DNA of 64,000 nt from the NCBI GenBank assembly GCA_913775975.1, contig CAJYLQ010000037.1, positions 62,001-126,000 of the forward strand, in the 5' to 3' direction. Position numbers and translations under genes: made by a program. Position 1 is the stretch's first letter, and every line of letters begins with the position of its first letter. The stretch comes from an uncultured Sphingomonas sp. GTDB taxonomy: Bacteria > Pseudomonadota > Alphaproteobacteria > Sphingomonadales > Sphingomonadaceae. The notes under the pieces were generated by a model. It had not been told where the DNA came from. It made no database searches and was given only the letters and a program-made list of their open reading frames with translations. Positions 1-9,800 of this stretch are shown here, in pieces.

Positions 1-1062
1 CTGCCCCAGCAGTTCCCGATGGATGTCGGCGTGGGCGTGCGCCGCCGTGATCGCGACGGCGACGGTCCGGCCGCGCTCCTCCGCGACCGGACCGTAGATC
101 TCGGCCAGCGCCTCCAGCATGTCGGGCAGGTCGACGCGGCGGAAGCTGTCGCGCGCCAGCCCCGCCTCCGCCCGGCGGATGCTGAGCGCCGTCTCCACGA
201 TCGCCAACAGCCGGTCGCCCTCCGCATGGGCCGCCTCGACCGCGCCGACGGCCAGCATGGGGTCCGCATCGGGCGCCGCCAGCGTGGCGCGCGCGCGTTC
301 CAGCGAGGACCGCATCCGCGTGATCGGCGACTTCAGGTCGTGCGCCAGCGCGTCCGTCGCCAGTCGCAGTCCGTCGACCAGGCCGGCGATCTGGTCCAGC
401 GTCAGGTTCACCGCCCGGCCGAGCGCGGCAAAGGCGTCGCGGCCGGGATCGGGGGGCACGCGGCGCGACAGGTCACCGGCGCGGGCGTGGGACAGCGTGT
501 CCACCACCTCGCGCAGCCGGTCGGTGAAGATCCGGGCGGACAGCCATGCCGTCGCACCCGCGAACAGGATCGCCAGCAACAGCGCGACGAGGCTGGCATC
601 GCCGAACACCTGCGTCGCGCGCTCCTCCCCCTGATCGACGACGCCGGTCAGCAGGCGCGCGCCGTCGGGCAGCGGCGTGATGCGCACGCGCGTCATGTCC
701 GGCGCGATGTGGTTCGTGCGCTGCACCGGGATGATCGCGGTGTCCGCCTCCTGGTCGAGGCCGGCGGGCCAGTGGGCCAGATTGCCCGTGATCCGCCCGT
801 CCGGCGCGCGCAGCAGCATCACCGCGCCGCGCGTGATCGTGGTGGTGGAACGGGTCAGCACCGTTCGCTCCAGCCCCGCCGTCCCGTCACGGCCATATAC
901 GGCGAGCAGGTCGTCGCGCAGCACGTCCGCCATCCGCGCAGTCTGCTGCGTCATCTCCCAGCGTAGATACACGCCGATGCCGACCATCAGCACCGTCGCC
1001 GCCGTGATCTGAAAGGCGAAGACGAGGCCCGCGAGGCGCAACGTAGTGGATGCGACCCGCAT
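1..1062 (-). CDS. sensor histidine kinase, C-terminus cut by window edge
   Basis: Membrane sensor kinase that would autophosphorylate on histidine and pass the phosphate to the response regulator encoded 14 bp upstream. My reading of the minus strand from the ATG at 1062 gives an open frame to base 1, which the ORF track omits because it has no stop. A first membrane helix lies near residues 9-31, followed by a periplasmic loop, a second helix (VALLLAILFAGATAWL), a HAMP linker, and a dimerisation helix with the phospho-acceptor motif AHDLKSPI. The ATP-binding domain is largely outside the window. The signal sensed cannot be told from the sequence. Confidence 0.85.
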   Translation of the reverse strand, partial: MRVASTTLRLAGLVFAFQITAATVLMVGIGVYLRWEMTQQTARMADVLRDDLLAVYGRDGTAGLERTVLTRSTTTITRGAVMLLRAPDGRITGNLAHWPAGLDQEADTAIIPVQRTNHIAPDMTRVRITPLPDGARLLTGVVDQGEERATQVFGDASLVALLLAILFAGATAWLSARIFTDRLREVVDTLSHARAGDLSRRVPPDPGRDAFAALGRAVNLTLDQIAGLVDGLRLATDALAHDLKSPITRMRSSLERARATLAAPDADPMLAVGAVEAAHAEGDRLLAIVETALSIRRAEAGLARDSFRRVDLPDMLEALAEIYGPVAEERGRTVAVAITAAHAHADIHRELLGQ

Positions 1063-1076
1063 CGGCTGCCTGCGTC

Positions 1077-1763
1077 CTACCGTTCTGCGCCCAGACGATA
1101 GCCGACGCCGCGCACCGTATGCAGCAGCGGCCGGGAGAACCCCTCATCCACCTTCTTGCGCAACCGGCTGACATGGACGTCGATCACGTTCGTGCCGGGA
1201 TCGAAATGATAGTCCCACACGCCTTCCAGCAGCATCGTGCGCGTCACGACCTGCCCGGCATGGCGGAGAAGGAATTCGAGCAGCCGGAACTCGCGCGGCT
1301 GAAGCTCGACATTCTGACCTGCGCGCTTCACGCGGCGCGACAGCAGGTCCATCTCCAGATCGTCGCACGACAGCACGGTTTCCGCCGCGGCGGCCGATGC
1401 GGCGGCGCGGCGCATCAACAGGCGGATGCGCGCGATTAGCTCGGCGAAGGTGAAGGGCTTGGCCAGATAGTCGTCGGCACCGCTGGTCAGCCCCTTCACC
1501 CGATCCTCCGGCGCGCCCAGGGCGGACAGCAGGATGACGGGCGTCGCGATGCCCGCGCCGCGCAGCGCCGCCAGCACCGCCATCCCATCCATTCCCGGCA
1601 GCATCCGGTCGAGAATGATGCAGTCGTGGCTGCCGTCCGTCGCATGGAACAGCCCGTCGCGGCCCGTATCGGCGCGATCGACGACGAAGCCATGCTCTTC
1701 CAGGCTTTTCGCGATGAAGTCGGCAGTGGCGCGATCGTCCTCGATCAGCAGGATCTTGCCCAA
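1077..1763 (-). CDS. OmpR/PhoB-family response regulator
   Basis: Cytoplasmic transcription factor, 228 aa, the normal length for the OmpR family. The receiver domain (residues 1-115) has the acidic pair EDD at 8-10, the phospho-accepting Asp52 in ILDRMLPGMDG, and Lys102 in LAKPF. The C-terminal winged helix (about 130-225) has the usual ELQPREFRLLEFLLRH and VDVHVSRLRKKV-type elements. It is followed 14 bp later by the kinase gene on the same strand, so the two form one operon and very probably a cognate pair. Target genes are unknown. Confidence 0.93.
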   Translation of the reverse strand: MGKILLIEDDRATADFIAKSLEEHGFVVDRADTGRDGLFHATDGSHDCIILDRMLPGMDGMAVLAALRGAGIATPVILLSALGAPEDRVKGLTSGADDYLAKPFTFAELIARIRLLMRRAAASAAAAETVLSCDDLEMDLLSRRVKRAGQNVELQPREFRLLEFLLRHAGQVVTRTMLLEGVWDYHFDPGTNVIDVHVSRLRKKVDEGFSRPLLHTVRGVGYRLGAER

Positions 1764-1930
1764 AAGAAGCGGCCTCCGGTCAGCGGCGAGGAGCCGGGGC
1801 TAGCACGTTCCGCACTGCCAGCCCAAGGGCCTGTCGCCCGGGATCCCACGATCATGACCGATCCGTCATGATCCGGCCATGCCCCCGCAGCCTGTGCCCT
1901 GCCAAGGGGATAGCGGCTGAAGGAGTGACC

Positions 1931-2767
1931 ATGACCCCATCCCCGACGACCCTGCCGGATCGGGCCGCGCCGCGCCGCGCCCGACGTGGCCGGGTCTTGG
2001 GCGTCGCGGTCGTGCTGTTGCTGCTGTGTGCTCCGCTCCTGGAATGCTGGCGGCTCGGCTACCCCTATGGTCCGGTGTTCAGCGACGTGCCGGCCGGGGC
2101 GCCCGCCTCTGGCGGCGCGACGCATACGGCGGCGGTGTTCCTGTCGGGCGACCTGGGGTTCAACACCGGCATGGGGCCGCGCATCGCCGAACGGCTGGCG
2201 CGGCAGGGGATGCCGGTCGTCGCGATCAACTCGCTGGCGGCCTTTGCCGGGCGGGGGTCGCCCGAACAGGCGGCGCAGCTGCTGTCGCAGGCGGTGCGTC
2301 GTGCCACCGGGCGGCCCGGGATCGATCATGTGCTGCTGATCGGCCAGTCGTTCGGCGCCAACATCATCCTGGCGGGCGTGCCGCACCTGCCGCGTGACGT
2401 CGCGGCACGGATCACGCTGATCGAGCTGGTCGTGCCGACCGACACCATCGCGTTTCGCGCGACGCCGGCCGGGTTGTTCAGCGGCAGCGACGGCGCGGCG
2501 CTGCCCTATGCTCGCGCGGTGCGCAATACGCCGGTGCTGTGCATCCACGGCAATCAGGAAACGGGCAGCCTGTGCCCGGAGTGGCATCAAGCCAATGTGG
2601 CCTCGATCGGCCTGCCGGGGGCGCATCTGCTGCGCCGGGATTCGGCGCTTGTCGCGGCGGTGCTGTTACGCGCCTATATGGAAAGTCGGACCCCGCATGG
2701 GGGCGCGGCATCTGCCGCTCCGATCATCCAGCCGACGCCGGCCGTCCGGCATCGCGCCGCTGCGTAA
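1931..2767 (+). CDS. VirJ/AcvB-like serine hydrolase (first of two)
   Basis: Predicted periplasmic or membrane-anchored alpha/beta hydrolase of the bacterial virulence protein VirJ family. The nucleophile elbow GQSFGAN (GxSxG) is clear, and a hydrophobic N-terminal segment (LGVAVVLLLLCAPLL) would act as signal or anchor. In Agrobacterium and Rhizobium the related AcvB/AtvA protein hydrolyses lysyl-phosphatidylglycerol made by LpiA (established for the family). Here an MprF/LpiA homologue lies two genes downstream, which supports the same role by inference. The start was moved from the track's 1868 to the ATG at 1931 because AAGGAG precedes it. A second paralogue lies at 5946. Confidence 0.8.
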   Translation: MTPSPTTLPDRAAPRRARRGRVLGVAVVLLLLCAPLLECWRLGYPYGPVFSDVPAGAPASGGATHTAAVFLSGDLGFNTGMGPRIAERLARQGMPVVAINSLAAFAGRGSPEQAAQLLSQAVRRATGRPGIDHVLLIGQSFGANIILAGVPHLPRDVAARITLIELVVPTDTIAFRATPAGLFSGSDGAALPYARAVRNTPVLCIHGNQETGSLCPEWHQANVASIGLPGAHLLRRDSALVAAVLLRAYMESRTPHGGAASAAPIIQPTPAVRHRAAA

Positions 2768-2778
2768 AGGAAGTGCGT

Positions 2779-3276
2779 ATGTTTAAAAGGGAAAGCGCGG
2801 CGCCGCGCAAGTTCATTGGGAAGGGCAGGGGACGTTCTGCGCGCGCCCTCGCACGCCACGGGGCCCTTGCCGCAATGGCGACGATGGGGCTGGCCGCGAC
2901 CACTGGCGCTGCGGCGGCCGCGCCGGCGATTCCCGACGCCCTGTGGCTCAACCCCTTTCGAAGCGTCGTCGTGCGGACCGGCCCGTGCGGCGAGCGGCTG
3001 TGCGGCTGGGTCGCCTGGGCCAATGCCAAGGCGGAGGCGGACGCGCGCGAGCACAAGATCGAGCGGCTGGTCGGCACGATGCTGCTGGAGAACTATCGCC
3101 CCAGCGGCGCGATAACGTGGCGGGGCACGCTGTATGTCCCCGACATGGACAGCCGCTTCTCGTCGGAGATCACGCTGATCTCTCCCAACGAGATGAAGGT
3201 GAAGGGGTGCATCCTTGGCGGCCTGTTCTGCAAGTCGCAGATATGGACGCGCGTGACGGAGTTGCCGCGTGGCTGA
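2779..3276 (+). CDS. DUF2147 secreted protein
   Basis: Small exported protein, 165 aa, with an N-terminal signal sequence ending near an Ala-rich stretch (TTGAAAAAPA). The remainder matches the DUF2147 pattern: LWLNP at the start, paired cysteines (GPCGERLCGW), a VPD segment, and the C-terminal GCILGGLFCKSQ element. The family has no assigned reaction. It sits 11 bp after the first VirJ-like gene and overlaps mprF by 8 bp, so it belongs to the same envelope operon. The ATG at 2779 follows AAAGGAAG; the longer track ORF runs into the preceding gene in another frame. Confidence 0.8.
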   Translation: MFKRESAAPRKFIGKGRGRSARALARHGALAAMATMGLAATTGAAAAAPAIPDALWLNPFRSVVVRTGPCGERLCGWVAWANAKAEADAREHKIERLVGTMLLENYRPSGAITWRGTLYVPDMDSRFSSEITLISPNEMKVKGCILGGLFCKSQIWTRVTELPRG

Positions 3277-5944
3277 ACGCCTCGCTCGCCTGTCCCGCTA
3301 TCGCGGAGCGATCACGGCGCTGGTCGCCGTGTTCCTCGTCGCGCTGGGACTGGCGGCGCTGGATCGCCTGACGCGGGAGATCCATTATGCCGACGTTCGC
3401 GCGGTCATCCACGGCCTGCCGTCATGGCGGCTGGCGCTGGCGCTGGGCTTTACCGCGCTGAGTTATCTCGCGCTGACCTTTTACGACGTGCTGGCGCTGC
3501 GCATCATCGGGCGCCCGCTACCCTGGCGGACGGCGGCGCTCGCCTCGTTCACCAGCTACACGCTCAGCCACAATCTGGGCCTCGCGCTGTTGACCGGCGG
3601 CTCTGCCCGCTACCGCGTCTATTCGGCGGCGGGGCTGGACGGGCCTGACATCGCGCGGATCATCGGTATCGCCAGCGCCGCGTTCTGGGCTGGCGTCGCC
3701 ACCGTCGCGGGTGCGGCGCTGCTGCTGCACGAGGGCGCGCTGGTGCTGCCTGCCTTGACCCTGTCCGAATCCCTGTCCCATGGCTTGGGCCTCGCGACGC
3801 TGCTCGTGGTCGGGGGCCTGATCGCCGCCTCCGTACGAGTGCGGGGGCCGCTGCGCCTCGCGGGGATGACGCTGCCGTTGCCGCGCCTCAACCACGCTAT
3901 GGGGATGCTCGTCATCTCCATCCTCGATCTCGTCACCGCCAGCGCCGCGCTGTTCGTCCTGATCCCCGCCGCCGCGCCGACGCTGCTGCCCGCCTTCGTC
4001 CTCGCCTATGCGCTGGGGATCGTCGCGTCCGCGGTCACGCATGTGCCCGGCGGCATCGGCATCTTCGAGGCGATCGTGATGAGCGTGCTGCCCGGCGATC
4101 CGGCGGTGCTGCTGGCGGCGCTGGTCGTCTATCGCATCGTCTATTACGTGCTGCCGCTGGCGGCGGCGATCCTGCTGCTGGCCGTGAAGGAGGGGTTCCG
4201 CGAGCGGACGGCGGTGCGCCGCCTGTCGCACGCGCCCGCGATCATCTCCCAGGTTGCGCCGGTCGTACTGGGCACAGCCACCTTTTGCGGCGGTGTCGTG
4301 CTGCTCCTGTCCGATGCGCTGCCGGCGCTCGGCTATCGCACGCGCGTGCTGGCGCGGTTCATGCCGCTGCCGTTCATCGAGGCGAGCCATATCGCCGCCA
4401 GCCTGGTCGGCACCGCGCTGCTGCTGCTGGTGCCTGGCCTCTACCGCCGGCTGGATGCGGCGAACCTGGCGGCGCGGGTGCTGCTGCTGGCGGGCGCCGT
4501 CTTCTCGCTGGTGAAGGGCATCGATTACGAGGAGGCGATCGTCTGCCTTACGATCGCGGGGCTGCTCCACTGGACGCGCGGCGCCTTCTACCGGAAGACC
4601 GCGCTGACCGCCGCGCCGCTGCCGGCCAGCTGGAGCGCGTGTGTGGCGATCGCGCTGGCGGTGGCGGCCTGGACCGGCTTCTTCGCCTTTCGCCGCATCC
4701 CCTATTCGGATGCGCTGTGGTGGCAGTTCGCGGTCCATGACGACGCGCCGCGATTCCTGCGGGCGATGCTGGCGGTGGCGGTGATGCTGGCCGCGATCGC
4801 GGTATGGCGCGCCTTCGCCCCTGCGCCGTCCTCCGCCGTGCCGGTCCGGTCGCCGGGGCGCGAGGCGCTGGACGCCGCGCTGGCCTGCGCCGACCGGACC
4901 GACGCGATGCTGGCGCTGACGGGGGACAAGCGCTTCCTGTGGTCGGACGACGGCACCGCCTTCGTCATGTACCAGATCGCCGGGAGTAGCTGGGTGGTGA
5001 TGGGCGACCCGGTCGGCCCGCGCGACGCTTGGCCTGACCTGTTGTGGCAGCTGCGGGAAAAGGCGGACGCGGCGCAGGGACGGCTCTTGTTGTACGAACT
5101 GTCCGCCCCCGCGCTGGAGCTGGCGATCGGCATGGGCTTGCAGATCATCAAGTACGGCGAGGAGGCGATCGTCGACCTTACCGACTTCACGCTCGCGACG
5201 CCGCAGCGGCGATCGGTCCGGCGCGCGGCGCAGGCGGCGGCGAACAAGGGTGCGACCTTCCGCATCCTGCCCGCCGCCGAGGTGCCGGCGATGCTCGACA
5301 CGCTGCAGGCGGTGTCCGACAGCTGGATGGGCGAGAAGGGCCGCCGGGAGAAGGGCTTCAGCCTAGGGCGGTTCGACCGGGATTATCTGGTCAATTTCGA
5401 CATCGCGCTGGTGATGCTGGGCGACGAGGTGATCGCCTTCGCCAATCTGTGGCTGACCGCCAACCGCAACGAGGCATCGGTCGACCTGATGCGTCAGCGC
5501 GCCGACGTGCCGCCGGGGACGATGGATTTCCTGTTCACCCAGATCATGCTGTGGGCGCAGGCGGAGGGCTATCGGCGCTTTTCGCTGGGGATGGCGCCGC
5601 TGTCGGGCATCGCGGACCGGCGCCTCGCCCCGGCCTGGGCGCGGATGAGCGCCTTCGTCTTCCGCCACGGCGAGCGGTTGTACGGATTTCGCGGCCTGCG
5701 CACCTACAAGGAAAAATATGCGCCGTCGTGGGAGGCGCGCTATATCGCGGGCCCGCGCGGACTGGCGCTGGCGGGGGCGATGCACGATCTGTCGCGGCTG
5801 ATCGGCGGGCGGGTGCGCCGGTTGCGCCACGCGTCCGTACCGCCGCCGATGCCGCCGCGGGTCCCCGATCCGTCCTTATCCGATACCGTGCCGCCGCCGA
5901 TCAAGCGCGGGATCGGCCGCCCCCCTCTTGCGATGGTGCTGTGA
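3269..5944 (+). CDS. mprF: bifunctional lysylphosphatidylglycerol flippase/synthetase
   Basis: Inner-membrane protein of 891 aa, the size expected for MprF/LpiA. The first about 500 residues are many hydrophobic helices (flippase region), and the last about 330 residues form the cytosolic DUF2156 GNAT-fold aminoacyltransferase that moves lysine (or alanine) from tRNA to phosphatidylglycerol. This lowers the negative charge of the membrane and gives resistance to cationic peptides and acid. The start is a GTG overlapping the stop of the DUF2147 gene. It is bracketed by two VirJ/AcvB-like hydrolases, the arrangement known as lpiA-acvB in rhizobia. Amino-acid specificity cannot be read from sequence. 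Confidence 0.9.
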   Translation: MAERLARLSRYRGAITALVAVFLVALGLAALDRLTREIHYADVRAVIHGLPSWRLALALGFTALSYLALTFYDVLALRIIGRPLPWRTAALASFTSYTLSHNLGLALLTGGSARYRVYSAAGLDGPDIARIIGIASAAFWAGVATVAGAALLLHEGALVLPALTLSESLSHGLGLATLLVVGGLIAASVRVRGPLRLAGMTLPLPRLNHAMGMLVISILDLVTASAALFVLIPAAAPTLLPAFVLAYALGIVASAVTHVPGGIGIFEAIVMSVLPGDPAVLLAALVVYRIVYYVLPLAAAILLLAVKEGFRERTAVRRLSHAPAIISQVAPVVLGTATFCGGVVLLLSDALPALGYRTRVLARFMPLPFIEASHIAASLVGTALLLLVPGLYRRLDAANLAARVLLLAGAVFSLVKGIDYEEAIVCLTIAGLLHWTRGAFYRKTALTAAPLPASWSACVAIALAVAAWTGFFAFRRIPYSDALWWQFAVHDDAPRFLRAMLAVAVMLAAIAVWRAFAPAPSSAVPVRSPGREALDAALACADRTDAMLALTGDKRFLWSDDGTAFVMYQIAGSSWVVMGDPVGPRDAWPDLLWQLREKADAAQGRLLLYELSAPALELAIGMGLQIIKYGEEAIVDLTDFTLATPQRRSVRRAAQAAANKGATFRILPAAEVPAMLDTLQAVSDSWMGEKGRREKGFSLGRFDRDYLVNFDIALVMLGDEVIAFANLWLTANRNEASVDLMRQRADVPPGTMDFLFTQIMLWAQAEGYRRFSLGMAPLSGIADRRLAPAWARMSAFVFRHGERLYGFRGLRTYKEKYAPSWEARYIAGPRGLALAGAMHDLSRLIGGRVRRLRHASVPPPMPPRVPDPSLSDTVPPPIKRGIGRPPLAMVL

Positions 5945-5945
5945 C

Positions 5946-6737
5946 ATGTCGTCCCTGACCCTTCCCGCCGCAGAGCCGCGTCACACTGCCGTCCCCACTG
6001 CCGGAAGCCGCCCGCCGTCCCGCTGGCAGGTCTTGGCACTGGTCGCGGCGATCGTGACGCTCGCGGCCACCGCCACGGCGGCGGGGGTGGCGGCGCTGAT
6101 GGCGGGGGGGAACCTTCAGATCATCGGCCCGCCGCCCGGCCATGCGCAGACCGTCGCGGTGTTCGTGTCGGGTGATGCGGGGTTGAAGTTCGGCATGGGC
6201 AAGCCGGTGACGCGCGCCCTGTCCGCGCGCGGCCTGCCGGTGTTCGGCGTCAGCTCCCCCGCCGTCTTCCGCACGCGCAAGACGCATGACGAGGTCGTCG
6301 CCATCGTCGCGGATGCGATCCGTGCCGCGCTTGCCACGACGGAGGCGAAACGGATCGTGCTGATGGGCCAGTCCTATGGCGCCGACATGGTTTCGGTCGC
6401 GGCGCCCGATCTGCCTGCGGATCTCAAAAGCCGGATCGCGGCGATCGTGCTGGTGGTGCCGGGCAAGACCGCCTTCTTCCGTGCCGACGCACTCGGCTTC
6501 GCCTATCGCGGCAAGCCGGATGCGGAGCCGGCGGCGGGGATGCGCACCGTCGATTGGACGCCGGTGATCTGCGTCTATGGCGTGAAGGAAGATGACAGCC
6601 AGTGCCCGCTGTTGGCCGGCAGCCCCGCCCGGCTGATCCCGCTGCCCGGCGGCCATTACCTGGATCATGACGAGGACCGGCTGATCGGCGCGCTGGTCGA
6701 ACAGCTGCACGCGATCGACCCTACGCTGTTGCCGTGA
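5946..6737 (+). CDS. VirJ/AcvB-like serine hydrolase (second of two)
   Basis: 263 aa hydrolase paralogous to the one at 1931: the same order of an N-terminal membrane anchor, a VAVFVSGDAG strand region, the nucleophile motif GQSYGAD and a C-terminal histidine region (GGHYLDHDE). It starts one base after the mprF stop, so it is translationally coupled to it. By analogy with AcvB/AtvA it probably degrades the aminoacylated phosphatidylglycerol made by MprF, acting on the periplasmic face. The start was set at the ATG at 5946; the track's extra N-terminal residues lie inside mprF in another frame. Confidence 0.82.
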   Translation: MSSLTLPAAEPRHTAVPTAGSRPPSRWQVLALVAAIVTLAATATAAGVAALMAGGNLQIIGPPPGHAQTVAVFVSGDAGLKFGMGKPVTRALSARGLPVFGVSSPAVFRTRKTHDEVVAIVADAIRAALATTEAKRIVLMGQSYGADMVSVAAPDLPADLKSRIAAIVLVVPGKTAFFRADALGFAYRGKPDAEPAAGMRTVDWTPVICVYGVKEDDSQCPLLAGSPARLIPLPGGHYLDHDEDRLIGALVEQLHAIDPTLLP

Positions 6738-6871
6738 CCGCACCCTCGGCAACGCGCCTGCAGTAGATGACGAAAGCGTAATCGGCCCCCCATCGCGCCC
6801 GCAGGGCTTAGGCGCTAAGGCGACGATCCGGTTCGCGGCGGCGGCGTCGCGTCGATAGGGCATCTCACGTC

Positions 6872-9800
6872 ATGCGCGCACCCGTTTTCTTCGATCCGAC
6901 CGGCCGGCGCGGGCGCTGGTCGAAGCGTATCGTCGCGGTGCTGATCGGGCTGGTGGTGGTCGCCGCGCTCGCCTTTGCGACGACGGTGTTGCTGGTCCCG
7001 CCCGGCAAGGATCTGGCGCTGCCGCTGCGCCAGCCCCGCGCCGCCGCACTGCGCGGCTCGCCGCCCCGGCGCGGATTGAACGCGTGGCTACCGCGCAAGC
7101 AGTCGGCGAGCCCGCACACGCCGCTGTCTGTGGGCTTCTACGTGCCGGGCAACGATACCAGCATCGCCTCGCTGCGTCGGCATATCGGCTCGCTCGACTG
7201 GGTGGTGCCCGCGACGATCAGCGTCGCCGGCCCGAATCACGCCGTCAGCGTCGAGGACGATCCGCGCTTCGCACGGATGATCGCCGCGCTGAAGGCGTCG
7301 AAGCGGATGCCCAAGATCCTGCCGATGGTGCAGAATTACGGCAACGACAATTGGGACGGTGCGGGCGCGGCGGCACTGCTGCGCGACCGGGCGGCCAGCC
7401 GGGCCTTCGCGACGCGCCTGGGTGCGATGGTCCGCGACGGTCACGATGCCGGATTGGTGATGGATTTCGAGTCGCTGCCGCCCTCCGCGATGCGCGGCTA
7501 TCTCCTGTTCCTGCGCGACCTGCGCGCCGCGCTGCCGGTCGGATCGCAGATCGCGCTGACCGTGCCGGCCGGCGACGCCAGCTGGCCGCTCGCCGCCTTT
7601 TCGCGGGTCGCCGATCGCGTGATCTTCATGGCGTACGACCAGCATTGGCAGGGCGGATCGCCCGGCCCGATCGCCGCGCAGGACTGGTTCGTGAAAGAGG
7701 TCGCCGCCGCGCGCCGCGCGATCGGGCCGGACAAGCTGGTCGTGGCGCTGGGCAGCTATGCCTATGACTGGCATGGCGGCGAAACCGACGCGCTGACGAT
7801 CGAGGAGGCGTGGCTGGACGCACACGACAGCAGCGCCAAGGTCGTGTTCGATCCGGTCAGCGGCAATGCCGGATTCGCGTTCGAGGATGACGGCCAGCAT
7901 CACAGCGTCTGGATGCTGGACGCCGCCAGCAGCTGGAACGAGATGCAGGCGCTGAAGCATCTGGGGATCGACGACGTCGCGCTCTGGCGGCTGGGCAGCG
8001 AGGATCCCGGTTTCTGGGAAGACCTGCGCGCCTTCCGCACCGGCGGCCTGCCCGATCTGTCGCACGTTCCCGCGCTGCTCAACACGGATGTCGAGGGATC
8101 GGGCGAGATCCTGCGCATCACCGCGTCGCCGGTCGACGGCCGCCGCCGCCTGTCGATCGACCCGCACGGACTGGTCCGGGCGGAGGTATATGATCAGCTG
8201 CCCACCCCCTATGTCGTCCGCCGCGCGGGCGGGGCCGATCCGAAGCGGATCGCGCTGACATTCGACGACGGACCCGATGGCGACTGGACGCCGAAGATCC
8301 TGGACGTGCTGGAGGCGAACCGCGTCCCTGCGACGTTCTTCGTCGTCGGCGAGAACGCGCTGGAGCATCCCGCGCTGCTCAACCGCATCATCGCGTCGGG
8401 CGGGGAGATCGGCAACCACAGCTACACCCACCCCAATATGGCCAATTCCTCGCCCGGGGCGACCCGGCTGGAGCTGAATGCGACACAGCGTCTGGTGGAG
8501 GCCTATACCGGCCGGGCGATGACGCTGTTCCGCGCGCCCTATTTCGGTGACGCGGAGCCGACCACGACGGACGAGCTGTTGCCCGCGCTGACCGCGCAGC
8601 AGGCGGGCTACACGGTCGTCGGCCTGCACGTCGATCCCAACGACTGGCAGCGGCCGGGCGCCGACGCGATCGTCCGGCAGGTGCTGGATCAGGTGCATCG
8701 CGCCACGCCGGAAAACACGGGCAATATCGTGCTGCTGCACGACGGAGGCGGCGATCGATCCGAAACCGTAGAGGCGCTGCCCCGGATCATCGCGGCGCTG
8801 CGGGCGGAGGGCTATCACTTCGTCACCGCCTCGCAGCTTGTCGGCCTGCCGATGGATCAGGCGATGCCGCGCGTGACGGGCGAGGATCTGCTGGCGGTCC
8901 GGATCGACGTCGCGACCTTCATCGTGCTGGCCGGCATCGTGATGGCGATCGGCTGGATCTTCTATGTCGCGATCGTGCTGGGCGTGGCGCGCGCGGTCAT
9001 CATCGCCGCGCTCGCCTGGTGGCAGAGCCGCCGCGTCCGCCCGGAACCGCCGACCTTCACCCCGTCCGTCTCGGTCATCATCCCGGCGTGGAACGAGGAA
9101 CGGGTGATCGCCGCCTCGGTCGCCCGCGTGCTGGCGAGCGATTATCCCGACCTGCAGGTGATCGTCGCCGACGACGGCTCGCGCGACCGGACCAGCGCGA
9201 TCGTGACGGAGCAGTTCGCGAACGATCCGCGCGTGACGCTGCTGACGCTGGTCAATGGTGGCAAGGCGGCGGCGCTGAACCGCGCGCTCCTCCAGGCGAC
9301 GGGCGAGGTGGTGATCGCGCTGGACGCCGACACCCAGTTCGAACCGCTGACGATCCGCCGGCTCGCGCGCTGGTTCGCCGATCCGCGCATCGGCGCGGTG
9401 GCGGGCGACGCCCGGGTCGGCAACCGCGTGAACATCGTCACGCGCTGGCAGGCCATCGAATACATTACCTCGCAGAATCTGGAGCGGCGCGCCTTCGCCG
9501 GGTTCGACGCGATCACCGTGGTGCCGGGCGCGGTCGGCGCATGGCGGCGCGCGGCACTGGATGCGGTCGGCGGCTATCCCGAGGATACGCTGGCGGAGGA
9601 TCAGGACCTGACCATCGCCGTCCAGCGCGCGGGCTGGCGCGTCACCTACGACCCGCGCGCGACCGCGTGGACGGAGGCGCCGGAAAGCTTCAAGGCGCTA
9701 GCAAAGCAGCGCTATCGCTGGGCGTTCGGCACGCTACAATGCCTGTGGAAGCATCGCGCCATCCTGCGCACCCGCAAACCCGCCGGGCTGGCGCTGGTTG

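Noticed and set aside
3518-4738. 406-aa minus-strand ORF and many other long opposite-frame ORFs in 1-46 kb
   Set aside because: They are Arg/Gln/Gly-rich shadows of clear genes in GC-rich DNA, without start sites or recognisable domains.
7088-8818. 576-aa minus-strand ORF
   Set aside because: Shadow of the GH18-like/NodB region of the fusion gene.
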